NCBI RefSeq assembly: GCF_003096635.1
Contig: NZ_QEKV01000008.1
Coordinates: forward strand, 16,474 to 80,473
Length of the DNA stretch: 64,000 nucleotides
Direction of reading: 5' to 3'
Source of the DNA: Ezakiella coagulans
GTDB taxonomy: Bacteria > Bacillota > Clostridia > Tissierellales > Peptoniphilaceae
Below the pieces are notes generated by a model. It searched no databases, was not told where the DNA came from, and worked only from the letters and a program-made list of their open reading frames with translations. Positions 54,231-63,035 of this stretch are shown in pieces (position 1 is the first letter of the stretch; each line of letters starts with the position of its first letter). The position numbers were made by a program, and so were the translations under genes.

Positions 54231-55039
54231 TCTGTTTCACCCATACCCATTTTAAGCATTGCTTCTTTTTTCTTTTCAAGTTTATTTTTTCTTAAATTTA
54301 TAACTATTACAAGTACAATCATTATGACGAACATCAATGTTGAAAGTGCATTTATTACAGGATTTATTCCTCGCCTTGCCATTGAATAAACAGTAATTGA
54401 TATATTTTGAATACCTTTGCCCGTTGTGAAAAAACTTACTGCAAAATCGTCTATAGAAAGAGTAAACGCCATCAATGCACCACTTAAAATTCCCGGTTTT
54501 ATTTCCGGAAAAATTACATACTTAAATGATTCCCATCTCGTTGCCCCAAGATCAAGTGCCGCCTCATACAAATTCGGATTCATCATTGAAAGACGTGGCA
54601 TAACGTTAAAAAGGACATAGGGTGTCAAAAATGCCACATGGCTCAAAATTATTGTCAAATATCCAAAGTCCAGTTTCATAAAATTATATAAAGCGACAAG
54701 GCTTACTGCTATAACAATGTCCGGATTTAAAATCGGAAGGTAGTTTAATTCCATAAAAAATTTTTTAACTCTACCGCCCGCTCTAAAAAGACCGATTGAA
54801 CCAATTGTACCAATGATTGTCGCAATTAGTGTAGAAACTACTCCAATAAGGATTGTGTTGTAGAAGCTCATCAATACTTCTTTGCTTTCAAAAAGTTCCT
54901 TATACCACTTGAGACTGAAACCGCCCCATACTACTCTCGACTTCGTTTCATTGAAAGAATAAATTATGAGTATAATTATCGGCAAATAGAAAAATAGATA
55001 AATGAGAGAAATATATAGGTTTTTTAAAATCTTTTTCAT
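54227..55039 (-). CDS. potC: spermidine/putrescine ABC transporter permease
   Basis: A 270-residue permease with six membrane helices (for example SLIYLFFYLPIIILIIYSF at the N-terminus). The coupling-loop motif reads YEAALDLGATRWESFKYVIF, the EAA sequence contacting PotA, and ALMAFTLSIDDFAVSFFTTG is typical of PotC. It shares the TAATG junction with potB and the ATGA junction with potD. Confidence 0.95.
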   Translation of the reverse strand: MKKILKNLYISLIYLFFYLPIIILIIYSFNETKSRVVWGGFSLKWYKELFESKEVLMSFYNTILIGVVSTLIATIIGTIGSIGLFRAGGRVKKFFMELNYLPILNPDIVIAVSLVALYNFMKLDFGYLTIILSHVAFLTPYVLFNVMPRLSMMNPNLYEAALDLGATRWESFKYVIFPEIKPGILSGALMAFTLSIDDFAVSFFTTGKGIQNISITVYSMARRGINPVINALSTLMFVIMIVLVIVINLRKNKLEKKKEAMLKMGMGETE

Positions 55040-55863
55040 TATATAATTCCCCCTTCGATTCCATCTTCATCAGCATTTTGGAGACTGAATTTTATAAGCA
55101 CCAAAATAATAATTATTAAAACAATACTTATTGCCGAACCGAAGTTCCAATCTCCGGTATACCTGAACTGTTGTTCTATGATGTTTCCGATTAAATTTAT
55201 ATTATTGCCACCAAGAAGTTGTGATATAACGAATGTCGATATTGCAGGTATAAATGTCATTGTTATTCCTGTAATGACACCGCCTTTTGTTAGCGGAAAT
55301 ATGACCTTTCTAAACACTTCCTGCGGTGTAGCTCCAAGATCGTATCCCGCCTCGATATAGCCGTAGTCAAGCTTTGTTATAGCGGTAAATATCGGAAGAA
55401 TCATGAACGGCAGATAATTGTACACCATACCGACCATTATCGAAAAGTTATTGTACATAAGTTCAAGCTGCCCAATACCGATTTTAACCAAAAAACTATT
55501 CACAAGACCATTTCTTCCAAGAAGTGTGAGCCATGCGTATGTTCTTAAAAGAAAGTTCATCCACATCGGGATCATAATTAAAATCATATAGAAGTCGCTG
55601 TTTTTCTTTTTCGCTATAAACCATGCAAATGGATAACCTATCAAAAGGCATATTAATGTCGAAAAAAATGCAAGCTTAAACGACGCCCAAAGTATGCTTA
55701 GATAAATGGGACTGAAAAATCTTTTAAAGTTTGCAAGACTGAAAACCGTTTTACCCGATTCATCAATTGAAAATCCCAAAAGCAAAATCAATAAAAGTGG
55801 GACAAGAATGAAAAAAATTGCCCATAGTCCGTAAACAATAACCGGTAATTTAAATCTTTTCAT
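55039..55863 (-). CDS. potB: spermidine/putrescine ABC transporter permease
   Basis: A 274-residue permease with six helices starting LPVIVYGLWAIFFILVPLLL. The EAA coupling loop is YIEAGYDLGATPQEVFRKVI, and FIPAISTFVISQLLGGNNI is typical of PotB. It pairs with PotC to form the membrane channel. One-base overlaps with both potA and potC. Confidence 0.95.
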   Translation of the reverse strand: MKRFKLPVIVYGLWAIFFILVPLLLILLLGFSIDESGKTVFSLANFKRFFSPIYLSILWASFKLAFFSTLICLLIGYPFAWFIAKKKNSDFYMILIMIPMWMNFLLRTYAWLTLLGRNGLVNSFLVKIGIGQLELMYNNFSIMVGMVYNYLPFMILPIFTAITKLDYGYIEAGYDLGATPQEVFRKVIFPLTKGGVITGITMTFIPAISTFVISQLLGGNNINLIGNIIEQQFRYTGDWNFGSAISIVLIIIILVLIKFSLQNADEDGIEGGII

Positions 55864-56906
55864 TACTCTTTCCCCATAACATGAATGTTTTCAGGTGCAA
55901 CAGTAATATAAACTTCACTGTCTTCTTCCGGTGCAACTGTACTTTTTGCTTTCCAAATGGTGTCATTTATATTTATCAATATTTCGTAATGAACACCTCT
56001 AAAAATAACATTCTCAACGGTCCCTTTAATCCTGCTTTCGCCGTCCTCGTGCATAATCTCCACATCTTCCGGTCTAATAACAACGTCAACTTTTTCTCCA
56101 GGTCTAAAACCTTTGTCAACACACGGGAATGTAGCATTATTAAAACTTACACTGTAATCATGATTAAACACACCTTCACTGATGTTGCTTTCGCCTATAA
56201 AGTCTGCAACAAAAGAATTGGCGGGCTCATTATATATGTCAATAGGTTTTCCGAGTTGTTCGATAATACCTTCGTTCATAACAGCGATTCTGTCACTCAT
56301 AGAAAGGGCTTCCTCCTGGTCGTGTGTAACAAATATAAATGTTATTCCAAGCTCCCATTGCATGTTAATAAGCTCTGTTTGCATTCCCTTTCTAAGTTTG
56401 TTGTCAAGTGCCCCAAGCGGTTCATCAAGTAAAAGAACTTCCGGTTCATTTACAAGAGCTCTTGCAATTGCAATTCTCTGCTGTTGTCCACCTGATAAAC
56501 TAGTAACCGCTCTATTTGCATATTTAGGCAAATTTACAAGTTCAAGCATTTTATATACTCTTTTTTTAATTTCAGTTTCGTCAGTTTTTTTCAAACGAAG
56601 TCCAAAAGCTATGTTGTCATAAACATTTAAATATGGAAAAAGTGCATATTTTTGAAAAACAGTGTTTACTCGTCTTTTATTAGGCGGAATATTTGTTATA
56701 TCTTTTCCTTCGAAAATAATTTTTCCAGCATCCGGATATGCAAATCCACCAATAAGTCTTAGAGTTGTGGTTTTCCCGCAACCCGATGGCCCCAAGAGAG
56801 TCAAAAACTCACCTTTTTTTATATCGAGCGAAACATTGTCCAAAACAACTTCGCCGTCATAAGATTTTCTTAAATTTTGTAATGATAAAAAGCTATCTTG
56901 TTCCAT
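55863..56906 (-). CDS. potA: spermidine/putrescine ABC transporter ATP-binding protein
   Basis: A 347-residue ATPase. Walker A LLGPSGCGKTTTLRLIGG (about 38), signature VTSLSGGQQQRIAIARAL, Walker B VLLLDEPLGALDNKLRKGM, H-loop FVTHDQEEALSMSDRIAVM, and a C-terminal TOBE regulatory domain (GEKVDVVIRPEDVEIMHEDG). It drives polyamine import through PotBC. Start ATG at 56906, 25 bases after thiI in the same direction, so probably cotranscribed with it. Confidence 0.96.
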   Translation of the reverse strand: MEQDSFLSLQNLRKSYDGEVVLDNVSLDIKKGEFLTLLGPSGCGKTTTLRLIGGFAYPDAGKIIFEGKDITNIPPNKRRVNTVFQKYALFPYLNVYDNIAFGLRLKKTDETEIKKRVYKMLELVNLPKYANRAVTSLSGGQQQRIAIARALVNEPEVLLLDEPLGALDNKLRKGMQTELINMQWELGITFIFVTHDQEEALSMSDRIAVMNEGIIEQLGKPIDIYNEPANSFVADFIGESNISEGVFNHDYSVSFNNATFPCVDKGFRPGEKVDVVIRPEDVEIMHEDGESRIKGTVENVIFRGVHYEILININDTIWKAKSTVAPEEDSEVYITVAPENIHVMGKE

Positions 56907-56931
56907 CTACTCACTTCCTTTTAATTAATTT

Positions 56932-58092
56932 TTATTTTATTTTATATGATTCGCGTTTCTCGAATATTTCTTGCTCTATTTCAATATAATTAATTTTCGA
57001 TTCTTCCTCAAGCACTTGCTCAAGTGTAGGATTTGTCTTAGGATGTTTTGCAACAAAAACAGTACAACAATCCTCAAAAGGTTCAATAGACTTTTCGTAT
57101 GTGCCAAACTTTCTAGCAAGATCAATAATTTCCGTTTTATCGTATGTTATTAGCGGTCTTAAAATTATTAAATCTGTTACCGGATCAACAACACTCATTC
57201 CCGGAAGCGTCTGACTTGCAACTTGTCCCAAATTTTCACCCGTGACAAGAGCGGTTCTGTCGTTGTCTTTCGCCATAAGAGTTGCAAGTCTTGTCATAGA
57301 TCTTCTTTGTAGAAGAGTCGTAAATCTTATATCGCAATTCTTTGTGATTGCCTCCTGTATCGGAAACAAGTTGAACGAAAAGAGCATTCCGTATGGTTCA
57401 TATTCCGTGCAGAGTTCAGCAAGTTCCTTTGTCTTTAAAAAGCTTCTCTTCGATGTAAAAGGATATGAGTGGAAATGTATATAGTCCACTTGAAGGCCTC
57501 TTTTCATAGCAAGAATAGAGGCTACAGGCGAATCTATCCCTCCGGATAAAAGACTCAAAACTCTTCCATTTGATCCAACCGGCATTCCGCCAAGTGCTTT
57601 GATTCTTCCAGGCGATACAAATGAATTTTTTCTCACGTCAACCCTTATAATTCTATCAGGATTCTTTACATCAACAGTTAACCCCAAATTTTCCTTTAAA
57701 ATTGCTCCACCGACAAGTCTGCTAATTTCAGGACTTTTTATCGGAAAACTCTTATCAACTCTCTTTGATTCAATCTTAAAAGTTTTAAACGGTGATCTTG
57801 ACAGTTCAAATTTCGTCGCATGAATCGCAGCTTCAAAAATTTTGTCCAGAGTTGACTCCGTTTCAAACTGCGGTGCAATATAGCTTATCCCGAAAACTTT
57901 TTGAAGGCGTCTTACCGTTTCAGAGTTGTCTTCTGAATATATGAAAACTTTCGATTGATCAAACTTAAAATCCGGATTCAAATCGCTTAAAATCGCCTTT
58001 AAATTCTTTCTAAGTTCCCTTTCGAAAAATGGTTTATTATCTTTTTTTAGTGCAATCTCGCCATAGCTAACGGAAACACATTCCCTTATCAT
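56932..58092 (-). CDS. thiI: tRNA 4-thiouridine synthase ThiI
   Basis: A 386-residue ThiI with N-terminal ferredoxin-like and THUMP domains (SYGEIALKKDNKPFFERELR at the start) and the PP-loop adenylation motif RVLSLLSGGIDSPVASILA (about 177). It makes s4U8 in tRNA. The C-terminal rhodanese domain of E. coli ThiI is absent, as in bacilli, where the dedicated cysteine desulfurase next door delivers sulfur. A CC pair near the end (FEDCCTVFVAKHPKT) may take part. ATGA overlap with the desulfurase gene. Confidence 0.96.
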   Translation of the reverse strand: MIRECVSVSYGEIALKKDNKPFFERELRKNLKAILSDLNPDFKFDQSKVFIYSEDNSETVRRLQKVFGISYIAPQFETESTLDKIFEAAIHATKFELSRSPFKTFKIESKRVDKSFPIKSPEISRLVGGAILKENLGLTVDVKNPDRIIRVDVRKNSFVSPGRIKALGGMPVGSNGRVLSLLSGGIDSPVASILAMKRGLQVDYIHFHSYPFTSKRSFLKTKELAELCTEYEPYGMLFSFNLFPIQEAITKNCDIRFTTLLQRRSMTRLATLMAKDNDRTALVTGENLGQVASQTLPGMSVVDPVTDLIILRPLITYDKTEIIDLARKFGTYEKSIEPFEDCCTVFVAKHPKTNPTLEQVLEEESKINYIEIEQEIFEKRESYKIK

Positions 58093-59222
58093 TTCATCAA
58101 CTCCCTTATAACCGATACATACTCTTTTATCTTTTGAGCCGCAAATTCAACTTCTTCTTTTGTGTTGTAGTCTCCAAATGAAATCCTAATCGTGCCGCCG
58201 TAATAATCATCCGGAACATTCATAGCGATAAGACTTCTTGACTTTTTGGATGCGTGACTTGAGCATGCGCTAGAAGTGCTGACATAAATCTCATCACCCT
58301 CAAGCATGTGCACAAGAGCCTCACCCTTTACATTCTTAAAAGAAATATTTAATAAATTCGGGACAAAGTTTATCGGTTCATTTATTATTTTGTCCTCGAT
58401 ATCCCGAAGACCTTCAATCATTATATTTCTAAGTTCATACGCATGTTTTTGAAATTCTTCGACTGAATTTATAGACTCTCTCAGAGCCTCAAGCGTTGCA
58501 AAAATACCACCCACATTTTCAGTCGATGAGCGCATCTTATCTTCCTGACCGCCGCCTAGAAGGAGCGGATTTATTTTAATATCATTTAGATACAAAATAC
58601 CTGTGCCTTTAAGGCCATGAAACTTGTGTGGGCTTATGGCTATTCCGTTTAAACTTGAGTCTTTTAAATTAATCGGTGTCTTTCCAATCGCCTGAACACA
58701 ATCCGAAAAAACTTTTATATGAGGATGTTTTTCTTTGACCGCTTTTGAGATTCCAACAATATCGTTTAAAGCTCCAACCTCATTGTTTACCGCCATTATA
58801 GCAACAAGTGAAGTATTGTCCCTCACTCTGTCTAATACCATTTCCGGCGTAATAATTCCATTTATCGGCTCGAGATATGTAACCTCCCCACCGTTATCTT
58901 CAAAATATCTTGCGTTTTCATATACAGCAGAATGCTCATAGAGAGATGTTATCAAATGTTCTCCCGGTTTTAAAAAACCTTTGAAAAAAGTATTAATAGA
59001 TTCCGTTGCTGAAGACGTAAAATAAATTTCTCCATTTTGTGCTCCAAGCAACTTTTTGATTTCATCTCTCACATTCTTTAACTTAAAAAAAACCTCCTCG
59101 CCAAAGCTGTGTATGGCAGAAGGATTTCCCCATAATTCAGTCTGCGCAAGTAAATAAGCGTCTAAAACATTCTTACTCGGTTTAGTTGTTGCTGCATTGT
59201 CAAGATATATCATATTTTTCAC
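58089..59222 (-). CDS. iscS: cysteine desulfurase (IscS/NifS type)
   Basis: A 377-residue PLP cysteine desulfurase. N-terminal MIYLDNAATTKPSKNVLDAY, ITSLYEHSAVYENARYFED, PLP lysine in IAISPHKFHGLKGTGILYL (about 200), and the persulfide cysteine in YVSTSSACSSHASKKS (about 322). Overlap with thiI indicates it feeds tRNA thiolation, the usual arrangement in Gram-positives. The ATG at 59222 follows AAGGTATGAGGTG, and a promoter lies at 59235-59263. Confidence 0.95.
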   Translation of the reverse strand: MKNMIYLDNAATTKPSKNVLDAYLLAQTELWGNPSAIHSFGEEVFFKLKNVRDEIKKLLGAQNGEIYFTSSATESINTFFKGFLKPGEHLITSLYEHSAVYENARYFEDNGGEVTYLEPINGIITPEMVLDRVRDNTSLVAIMAVNNEVGALNDIVGISKAVKEKHPHIKVFSDCVQAIGKTPINLKDSSLNGIAISPHKFHGLKGTGILYLNDIKINPLLLGGGQEDKMRSSTENVGGIFATLEALRESINSVEEFQKHAYELRNIMIEGLRDIEDKIINEPINFVPNLLNISFKNVKGEALVHMLEGDEIYVSTSSACSSHASKKSRSLIAMNVPDDYYGGTIRISFGDYNTKEEVEFAAQKIKEYVSVIRELMK

Positions 59223-59234
59223 CTCATACCTTAA

Positions 59235-59263
59235 ATAATATCAAAAAAGCTGCGATTTTTCAA
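59235..59263 (-). promoter_or_regulatory. promoter of the iscS-thiI-pot operon
   Basis: TTGAAA (59258-59263) and TATTAT (59235-59240) on the minus strand with a 17-base spacer. Confidence 0.65.
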
Positions 59264-59294
59264 TAGCTGATTCAATTTCGAATAAATTTAACAA

Positions 59295-59321
59295 ATAAAA
59301 AAAGCTCTCGCTGTGAGAGCT
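59295..59321 (-). terminator. terminator of the duplicated-domain lipoprotein gene
   Basis: AGCTCTC/GAGAGCT (59303-59309 with 59315-59321), 5-base loop, followed by TTTTTTTATT on the minus strand. The stem overlaps the TAG stop codon. Confidence 0.85.
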
Positions 59322-60138
59322 AGTTTTTAAAAATTTCTTCAAATTTTTCTAAAATATATTCTTCATTTTCATCCAAAACTTTTTCAATTTCAAGAGTATT
59401 CATTGTCGGCTTTGCGCCGCTAATATATGAATGAATATAAATCTTAAAACTTTCATATGTCGGATAATCTCCAAATATAATATTTATATCATCTTCATTC
59501 ATCGAACGAATCTCATCTACAGCCTCTTCAATCAATTTGTCACTTGCCTTATTTCCTGTGTGATTTGCCCAAACCAACATGTCCATATAGAATTCATTAA
59601 AAAACTCTTGATTTTCTTCAACAAAATTTGACTTATCATTAGAACTCATATCCGACTTATACAAGTCGATATTTTCTAAAACAATTTGCTTAAGATCATC
59701 AAAACTCATTTTGTCGTTAAATTTTATTTCGCCACTTTCAATTTTCGCCTGCAACTTATCTTTAAACTCAACAAGAGCATCATTTTTGTCATCACTTAGA
59801 ATATATTTATCAAAAAAATCTTTAATTTCATCTTTTTTGTCTTTTAAAAATTCATCAACTTGGTCTTTTGATATTGCTATATTTTCAACTTCATCGTGTA
59901 TATAATTATATAAATCTTCATAAACAGGATTATCACCAAGAATATTCTTCAAATCTTCCGATTTTTTTGATTTTAATTCATTTAAAACTAATTCATATTT
60001 AGATTCCAAATCTTCAGTTGTATCTTTTTCAACTTCAGGTTTTTTGTTTTTTTCATCCCAACCCTCAGGCTTTTCTGTTCTTTCACAACCAAATAAAAAT
60101 ACAGCAAAAACCATAAATAATAAAATACTTTTTTTCAT
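59320..60138 (-). CDS. lipoprotein with an internal duplication, function unknown
   Basis: A 272-residue lipoprotein (signal peptide with lipobox VFLFGC). The mature chain is highly charged and helical, rich in Asp, Glu and Lys. Two related segments of about 55-60 residues are visible: one with LKNILGDNPVYEDLYNYIHD followed by FLKDKKDEIKDFFDKY, and one at the C-terminus with INIIFGDYPTYESFKIYIHS followed by VLDENEEYILEKFEEIF. The common core is GDxPxYExxxxYIH. I do not recognise the family. The ATG at 60138 is preceded by GAGGAGGAAAAAAT, which rules out the longer frame. Single-gene unit. Confidence 0.8.
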   Translation of the reverse strand: MKKSILLFMVFAVFLFGCERTEKPEGWDEKNKKPEVEKDTTEDLESKYELVLNELKSKKSEDLKNILGDNPVYEDLYNYIHDEVENIAISKDQVDEFLKDKKDEIKDFFDKYILSDDKNDALVEFKDKLQAKIESGEIKFNDKMSFDDLKQIVLENIDLYKSDMSSNDKSNFVEENQEFFNEFYMDMLVWANHTGNKASDKLIEEAVDEIRSMNEDDINIIFGDYPTYESFKIYIHSYISGAKPTMNTLEIEKVLDENEEYILEKFEEIFKN

Positions 60139-60286
60139 ATTTTTTCCTCCTCTTTCTATAATTACCCACAAAACAAAGTATATAAACCGATAAAGTTATA
60201 AATACATTTAAATAAAAATTAAGAATTTAGAAAATCCATTGATTTTTTTAAAGCTTTAATATAAACTATTTATAGAGGTGAATGAT

Positions 60287-61261
60287 ATGAAAAATATTGT
60301 AGTCGTAATGACAGGCGGTACAATCGCAATGAGAATAGATCCAAATCTTAGAGCAGCAATTCCATCGCTAAGCTCAGAAGAATTAATTGGTGAAGTGAAA
60401 GCTCATATAAAAGATACACAAATACGCGAAAAAGAATTATTTAACATCCCAAGCGGCCACATTACTCCTGAACGCATGACAGAGATCAGACAAGCTGTAG
60501 TCGAAGCTCTAAGCGACCCTGAGAACGTCGGAGTAATTGTAACACACGGTACAGACACTCTCGAGGAAACAGCATACTATCTTGACATATCAATCGACAA
60601 TGAAAAACCTATTGTAATGACCGGAGCAATGAGAAATGCAAGTGAACTCGGATATGACGGAGAGCTCAACCTTACTGCCTCTATCGCAACTATACTTAAC
60701 GAAGAAAGCAGAGGCCTTGGAACTCTTGTTGTTATGAACAACGAAGTGCACAGTGCTGCACAAGTAACAAAGACAAATACACTTTCTGTCAACACTTTTA
60801 AATCTCCGGAGCTTGGACCTCTTGGAATCATAGATAATGACGAAGTATTATATTATAGACGAGAAAAATCCGTAAAAAAAGTAATTGTCGACACGTTAGA
60901 ACCTAAAATTGCACTCATTAAAATGGCTGCAGGCGTTGAAGGTGACATTATTGACTTTTATATTGACAACGGCTACAAAGGGATTGTTATTGAAGCTCTT
61001 GGCCGTGGAAATGTTCCCCCGGCAACTCTTCCTTCAATAAACAGAGCTCTTGAACTCAATATCCCTATAGTCCTTGTAAGCCGCTGTGCAACAGGTCGTG
61101 TGCTTGGAAGCTATGGATATCTAGGCGGAGGCAAAGGCCTTTTTGAATCAGGAGTTATAAACGGTGGATACCTCCCCGGACATAAAGCAAGAATCGCACT
61201 TATGGCACTCGTTTCTGCAAATAAATCAAAAGAAGAAATGGAACAATTCTTTAAGATATAA
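60287..61261 (+). CDS. ansA: L-asparaginase (cytoplasmic type)
   Basis: A 324-residue asparaginase without a signal peptide. The nucleophile motif is VVMTGGTIAMRID (about 11) and the second active-site motif VIVTHGTDTLEETAYYL (about 90); MTGAMRNASELGYDGELNL and a late EALGRGNVPPATLPSI are also typical. It converts asparagine to aspartate and ammonia. The ATG at 60287 is preferred to the GTG at 60278 because AGAGGTG is then correctly placed. It shares one base with the following gene. Confidence 0.94.
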   Translation: MKNIVVVMTGGTIAMRIDPNLRAAIPSLSSEELIGEVKAHIKDTQIREKELFNIPSGHITPERMTEIRQAVVEALSDPENVGVIVTHGTDTLEETAYYLDISIDNEKPIVMTGAMRNASELGYDGELNLTASIATILNEESRGLGTLVVMNNEVHSAAQVTKTNTLSVNTFKSPELGPLGIIDNDEVLYYRREKSVKKVIVDTLEPKIALIKMAAGVEGDIIDFYIDNGYKGIVIEALGRGNVPPATLPSINRALELNIPIVLVSRCATGRVLGSYGYLGGGKGLFESGVINGGYLPGHKARIALMALVSANKSKEEMEQFFKI

Positions 61262-62142
61262 TGATCGATATAATAAATTATGAGGATACATTTAAGCTCT
61301 CAATATATAATAGAGCAGACGATATATATCTGGACATTGAAACAACTGGGCTAAAAAGAAACTCCGACTATGCATGGGTTATAGGAGCTGCCTTTGTCAG
61401 AGAAAATAAGATAGAATCGAAACAAATATTCATCAAATCAAAAGATGATGAGAAAGAAAGCCTGTTATACCTAAATGAACTTCTTAAAAATAAACAAAGA
61501 ATTGTTACATTTAACGGAAACATATTTGATATACCTTTCTTAAATGAAAGGGCAAATACGTATGGAATTTCACTCAACTTTCCACAGGACAAATACGATT
61601 TATATGAACTCATTCGAAAGCACAACAAATTTCTGATGATAAAACGAATAAATCTAAAGACTGCTGAAAAATTTATGCGTATTGAAAGAAACGATCCACT
61701 GGCAGGTAAAGAAACACTGTCCCTTTACAAAACTTATGTTGAAACCGGATATGACTATTTAAAAAAATCGCTTTTAAATCACAACTACTATGACATCAAA
61801 AATTTACCACCACTTATGAATGTGAATGCAGTCATAAAAAATTACAACACCCTATATGACACGCGATTTATAATTAATGACTTCTACATTGTCGGCAATA
61901 GTATAGTTACAGAACTTATATCTAAACGACCAATTCCAAAAGTTTGTATATTTGATGGAGACATATCAATTCAAGGCAACATGAATTTCCTTCAAATACA
62001 ATTTACACTTCAAAAAGCAATGAAAGATGGAATTGAGCTGCTATATTTCGGCGACACAAAAAAAGTTGTAAAATGGGAAAGAATCTATTACACAATTTTG
62101 AGGGAAAGAATTGAAGAAACCATAAAAAAATACGGGATATAA
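61261..62142 (+). CDS. YprB-like RNase H-fold exonuclease domain protein
   Basis: A 293-residue protein with a DEDD-type ribonuclease H-like fold: the first acidic motif is DDIYLDIETTGLKRNSDYAW (about 20-39), the second is VTFNGNIFDIPFLNERA (about 84-100), followed by YDLYELIRKHNKF and KTAEKFMRIERND. This matches the YprB family found in Firmicutes, usually annotated as a ribonuclease H-like exonuclease of unknown target. Here the C-terminal part has no clear TPR pattern. TAATG junction with ansA and a terminator after the stop. Confidence 0.82.
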   Translation: MIDIINYEDTFKLSIYNRADDIYLDIETTGLKRNSDYAWVIGAAFVRENKIESKQIFIKSKDDEKESLLYLNELLKNKQRIVTFNGNIFDIPFLNERANTYGISLNFPQDKYDLYELIRKHNKFLMIKRINLKTAEKFMRIERNDPLAGKETLSLYKTYVETGYDYLKKSLLNHNYYDIKNLPPLMNVNAVIKNYNTLYDTRFIINDFYIVGNSIVTELISKRPIPKVCIFDGDISIQGNMNFLQIQFTLQKAMKDGIELLYFGDTKKVVKWERIYYTILRERIEETIKKYGI

Positions 62143-62150
62143 TATGTACA

Positions 62151-62179
62151 AAAAAGGCCGAGAAAATCTCGGTCTTTTA
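62151..62179 (+). terminator. Rho-independent terminator of the ansA-yprB unit
   Basis: AAGGCCGAGA pairs with TCTCGGTCTT (one G-U) around a short AA loop and is followed by TTTTAA. Confidence 0.85.
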
Positions 62180-62247
62180 ATTTATATGTATTATTCAAAT
62201 AAAAAATGTACATCAACGATTGAAATCAATCAAATGTACATCTGTTG

Positions 62248-62323
62248 TGGTGGGCCTTCGGGGATTTGAACCCAGGACCGACCGGTTATGAGCCGGGTGC
62301 TCTAACCACTGAGCTAAAGGCCC
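62248..62323 (-). tRNA. tRNA with anticodon CAT, probably tRNA-Ile2 (lysidine type)
   Basis: A 76-base tRNA with encoded CCA. Acceptor GGGCCTT/AAGGCCC, anticodon loop CTCATAA. Lack of the initiator features and similarity to known CAT-anticodon Ile tRNAs (D arm AGCTCAGTGGTTAGAGC, stem GGCTCATAACC) suggest the AUA-reading tRNA-Ile2; an elongator Met with the typical B. subtilis sequence is present at 63692. Assignment to Ile rather than Met is inference. Confidence 0.85.
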
Positions 62324-62330
62324 TTGATAT

Positions 62331-62406
62331 TGGCAGGGGTAGCAGGACTCGAACCCACGGCATTCGGTTTTGGAGACCGACGTTCTACCAACTGAACTAT
62401 ACCCCT
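62331..62406 (-). tRNA. tRNA-Trp (anticodon CCA)
   Basis: Acceptor AGGGGTA/TACCCCT with G discriminator and CCA, anticodon loop CTCCAAA within stem GTCGGT/ACCGAA. Confidence 0.95.
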
Positions 62407-62411
62407 ACAAA

Positions 62412-62487
62412 TGGTGCTCCGAACCGGAATCGAACCAGTGACACGTAGATTTTCAGTCTACTGCTCTACCGACTGAGCTATCGGAGC
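62412..62487 (-). tRNA. tRNA-Phe (anticodon GAA)
   Basis: Acceptor GCTCCGA/TCGGAGC, anticodon stem GTAGA/TCTAC with loop CTGAAAA, encoded CCA. Confidence 0.96.
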
Positions 62488-62495
62488 ATAATAAA

Positions 62496-62590
62496 TGGCG
62501 GAGAAGGAGGGATTTGAACCCTCGCGCCGCTAAAAACACGACCTATACCCTTAGCAGGGGCACCTCTTCAGCCAACTTGAGTACTTCTCC
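62496..62590 (-). tRNA. tRNA-Ser (anticodon GCT)
   Basis: A 95-base class II tRNA with a long variable arm. Acceptor GGAGAAG/CTTCTCC, anticodon stem CCCT/AGGG with loop containing GCT (codons AGC/AGU), encoded GCCA end. Confidence 0.96.
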
Positions 62591-62683
62591 AAAGGTTTTT
62601 ACATAATATATAAATATCATAAAGAAGGAAAAATTCAACCTCTTTATGAATGCTAAATAAAAAATAAATTTTAAATTATAATA

Positions 62684-62829
62684 GAAACAAAATGGCGGAG
62701 AAGGTGTTTCCTATCGTCCGGCCTGCGCATTTCTTTTTCCTCGCTATTCGCTCGGGAAATACTTGGCGTTCGAATCCCACCTTTATACTTAATATAAATA
62801 TATACAAAATATAAATGTATATAAGATTC
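62684..62829 (-). repeat. duplicated tRNA-Ser 3' end plus 123-base chimeric insert
   Basis: A 23-base sequence (62684-62706), made of the last 14 bases of a tRNA-Ser gene including CCA plus 9 bases of its downstream flank, is repeated exactly at 62830-62852, where it belongs to the intact tRNA-Ser(TGA). The 123 bases between contain a GC-richer part (62707-62782) in which the plus strand carries GTTCGAATCCCACCT (62768-62782), an exact inverted copy of the T-arm of tRNA-Ser(TGA). No complete tRNA can be folded here. It looks like an attachment-site duplication or a tRNA-derived remnant within the tRNA operon. Confidence 0.75.
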
Positions 62830-62838
62830 GAAACAAAA

Positions 62839-62927
62839 TGGCGGAGAAGGTGGGATTCGAACCCACGTAGGCTTGCGCCCTAACGGTTTTCAAGACCGCC
62901 CCGTTATGACCGCTTCGGTACCTCTCC
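62839..62927 (-). tRNA. tRNA-Ser (anticodon TGA)
   Basis: An 89-base class II tRNA. Acceptor GGAGAGG/CCTTCTCC, anticodon stem CGGT/ACCG with loop CTTGAAA, long variable arm, T arm GTGGGTTCGAATCCCAC, encoded GCCA. Confidence 0.96.
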
Positions 62928-62956
62928 ATAAACCACAAACTATGTGGCATAATATT

Positions 62957-63032
62957 TGGTGACCCATCCGAGATTCGAACTCGGGACACCTTGATTAAAA
63001 GTCAAGTGCTCTGCCGACTGAGCTAATGGATC
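62957..63032 (-). tRNA. tRNA-Lys (anticodon TTT)
   Basis: Acceptor GATCCAT/ATGGGTC, anticodon stem CTTGA/TCAAG with loop CTTTTAA, encoded CCA. Confidence 0.96.
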
Positions 63033-63035
63033 AAA

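Noticed and set aside
62248..62323. Initiator tRNA-fMet for the CAT-anticodon gene
   Set aside because: The acceptor end is fully paired (G1-C72) and the anticodon stem lacks the three G-C pairs typical of initiators; it fits tRNA-Ile2 better.
62693..62782. A fifteenth tRNA gene in the cluster
   Set aside because: Only the acceptor 3' end and an inverted T-arm are present; no anticodon arm or 5' acceptor strand can be found.
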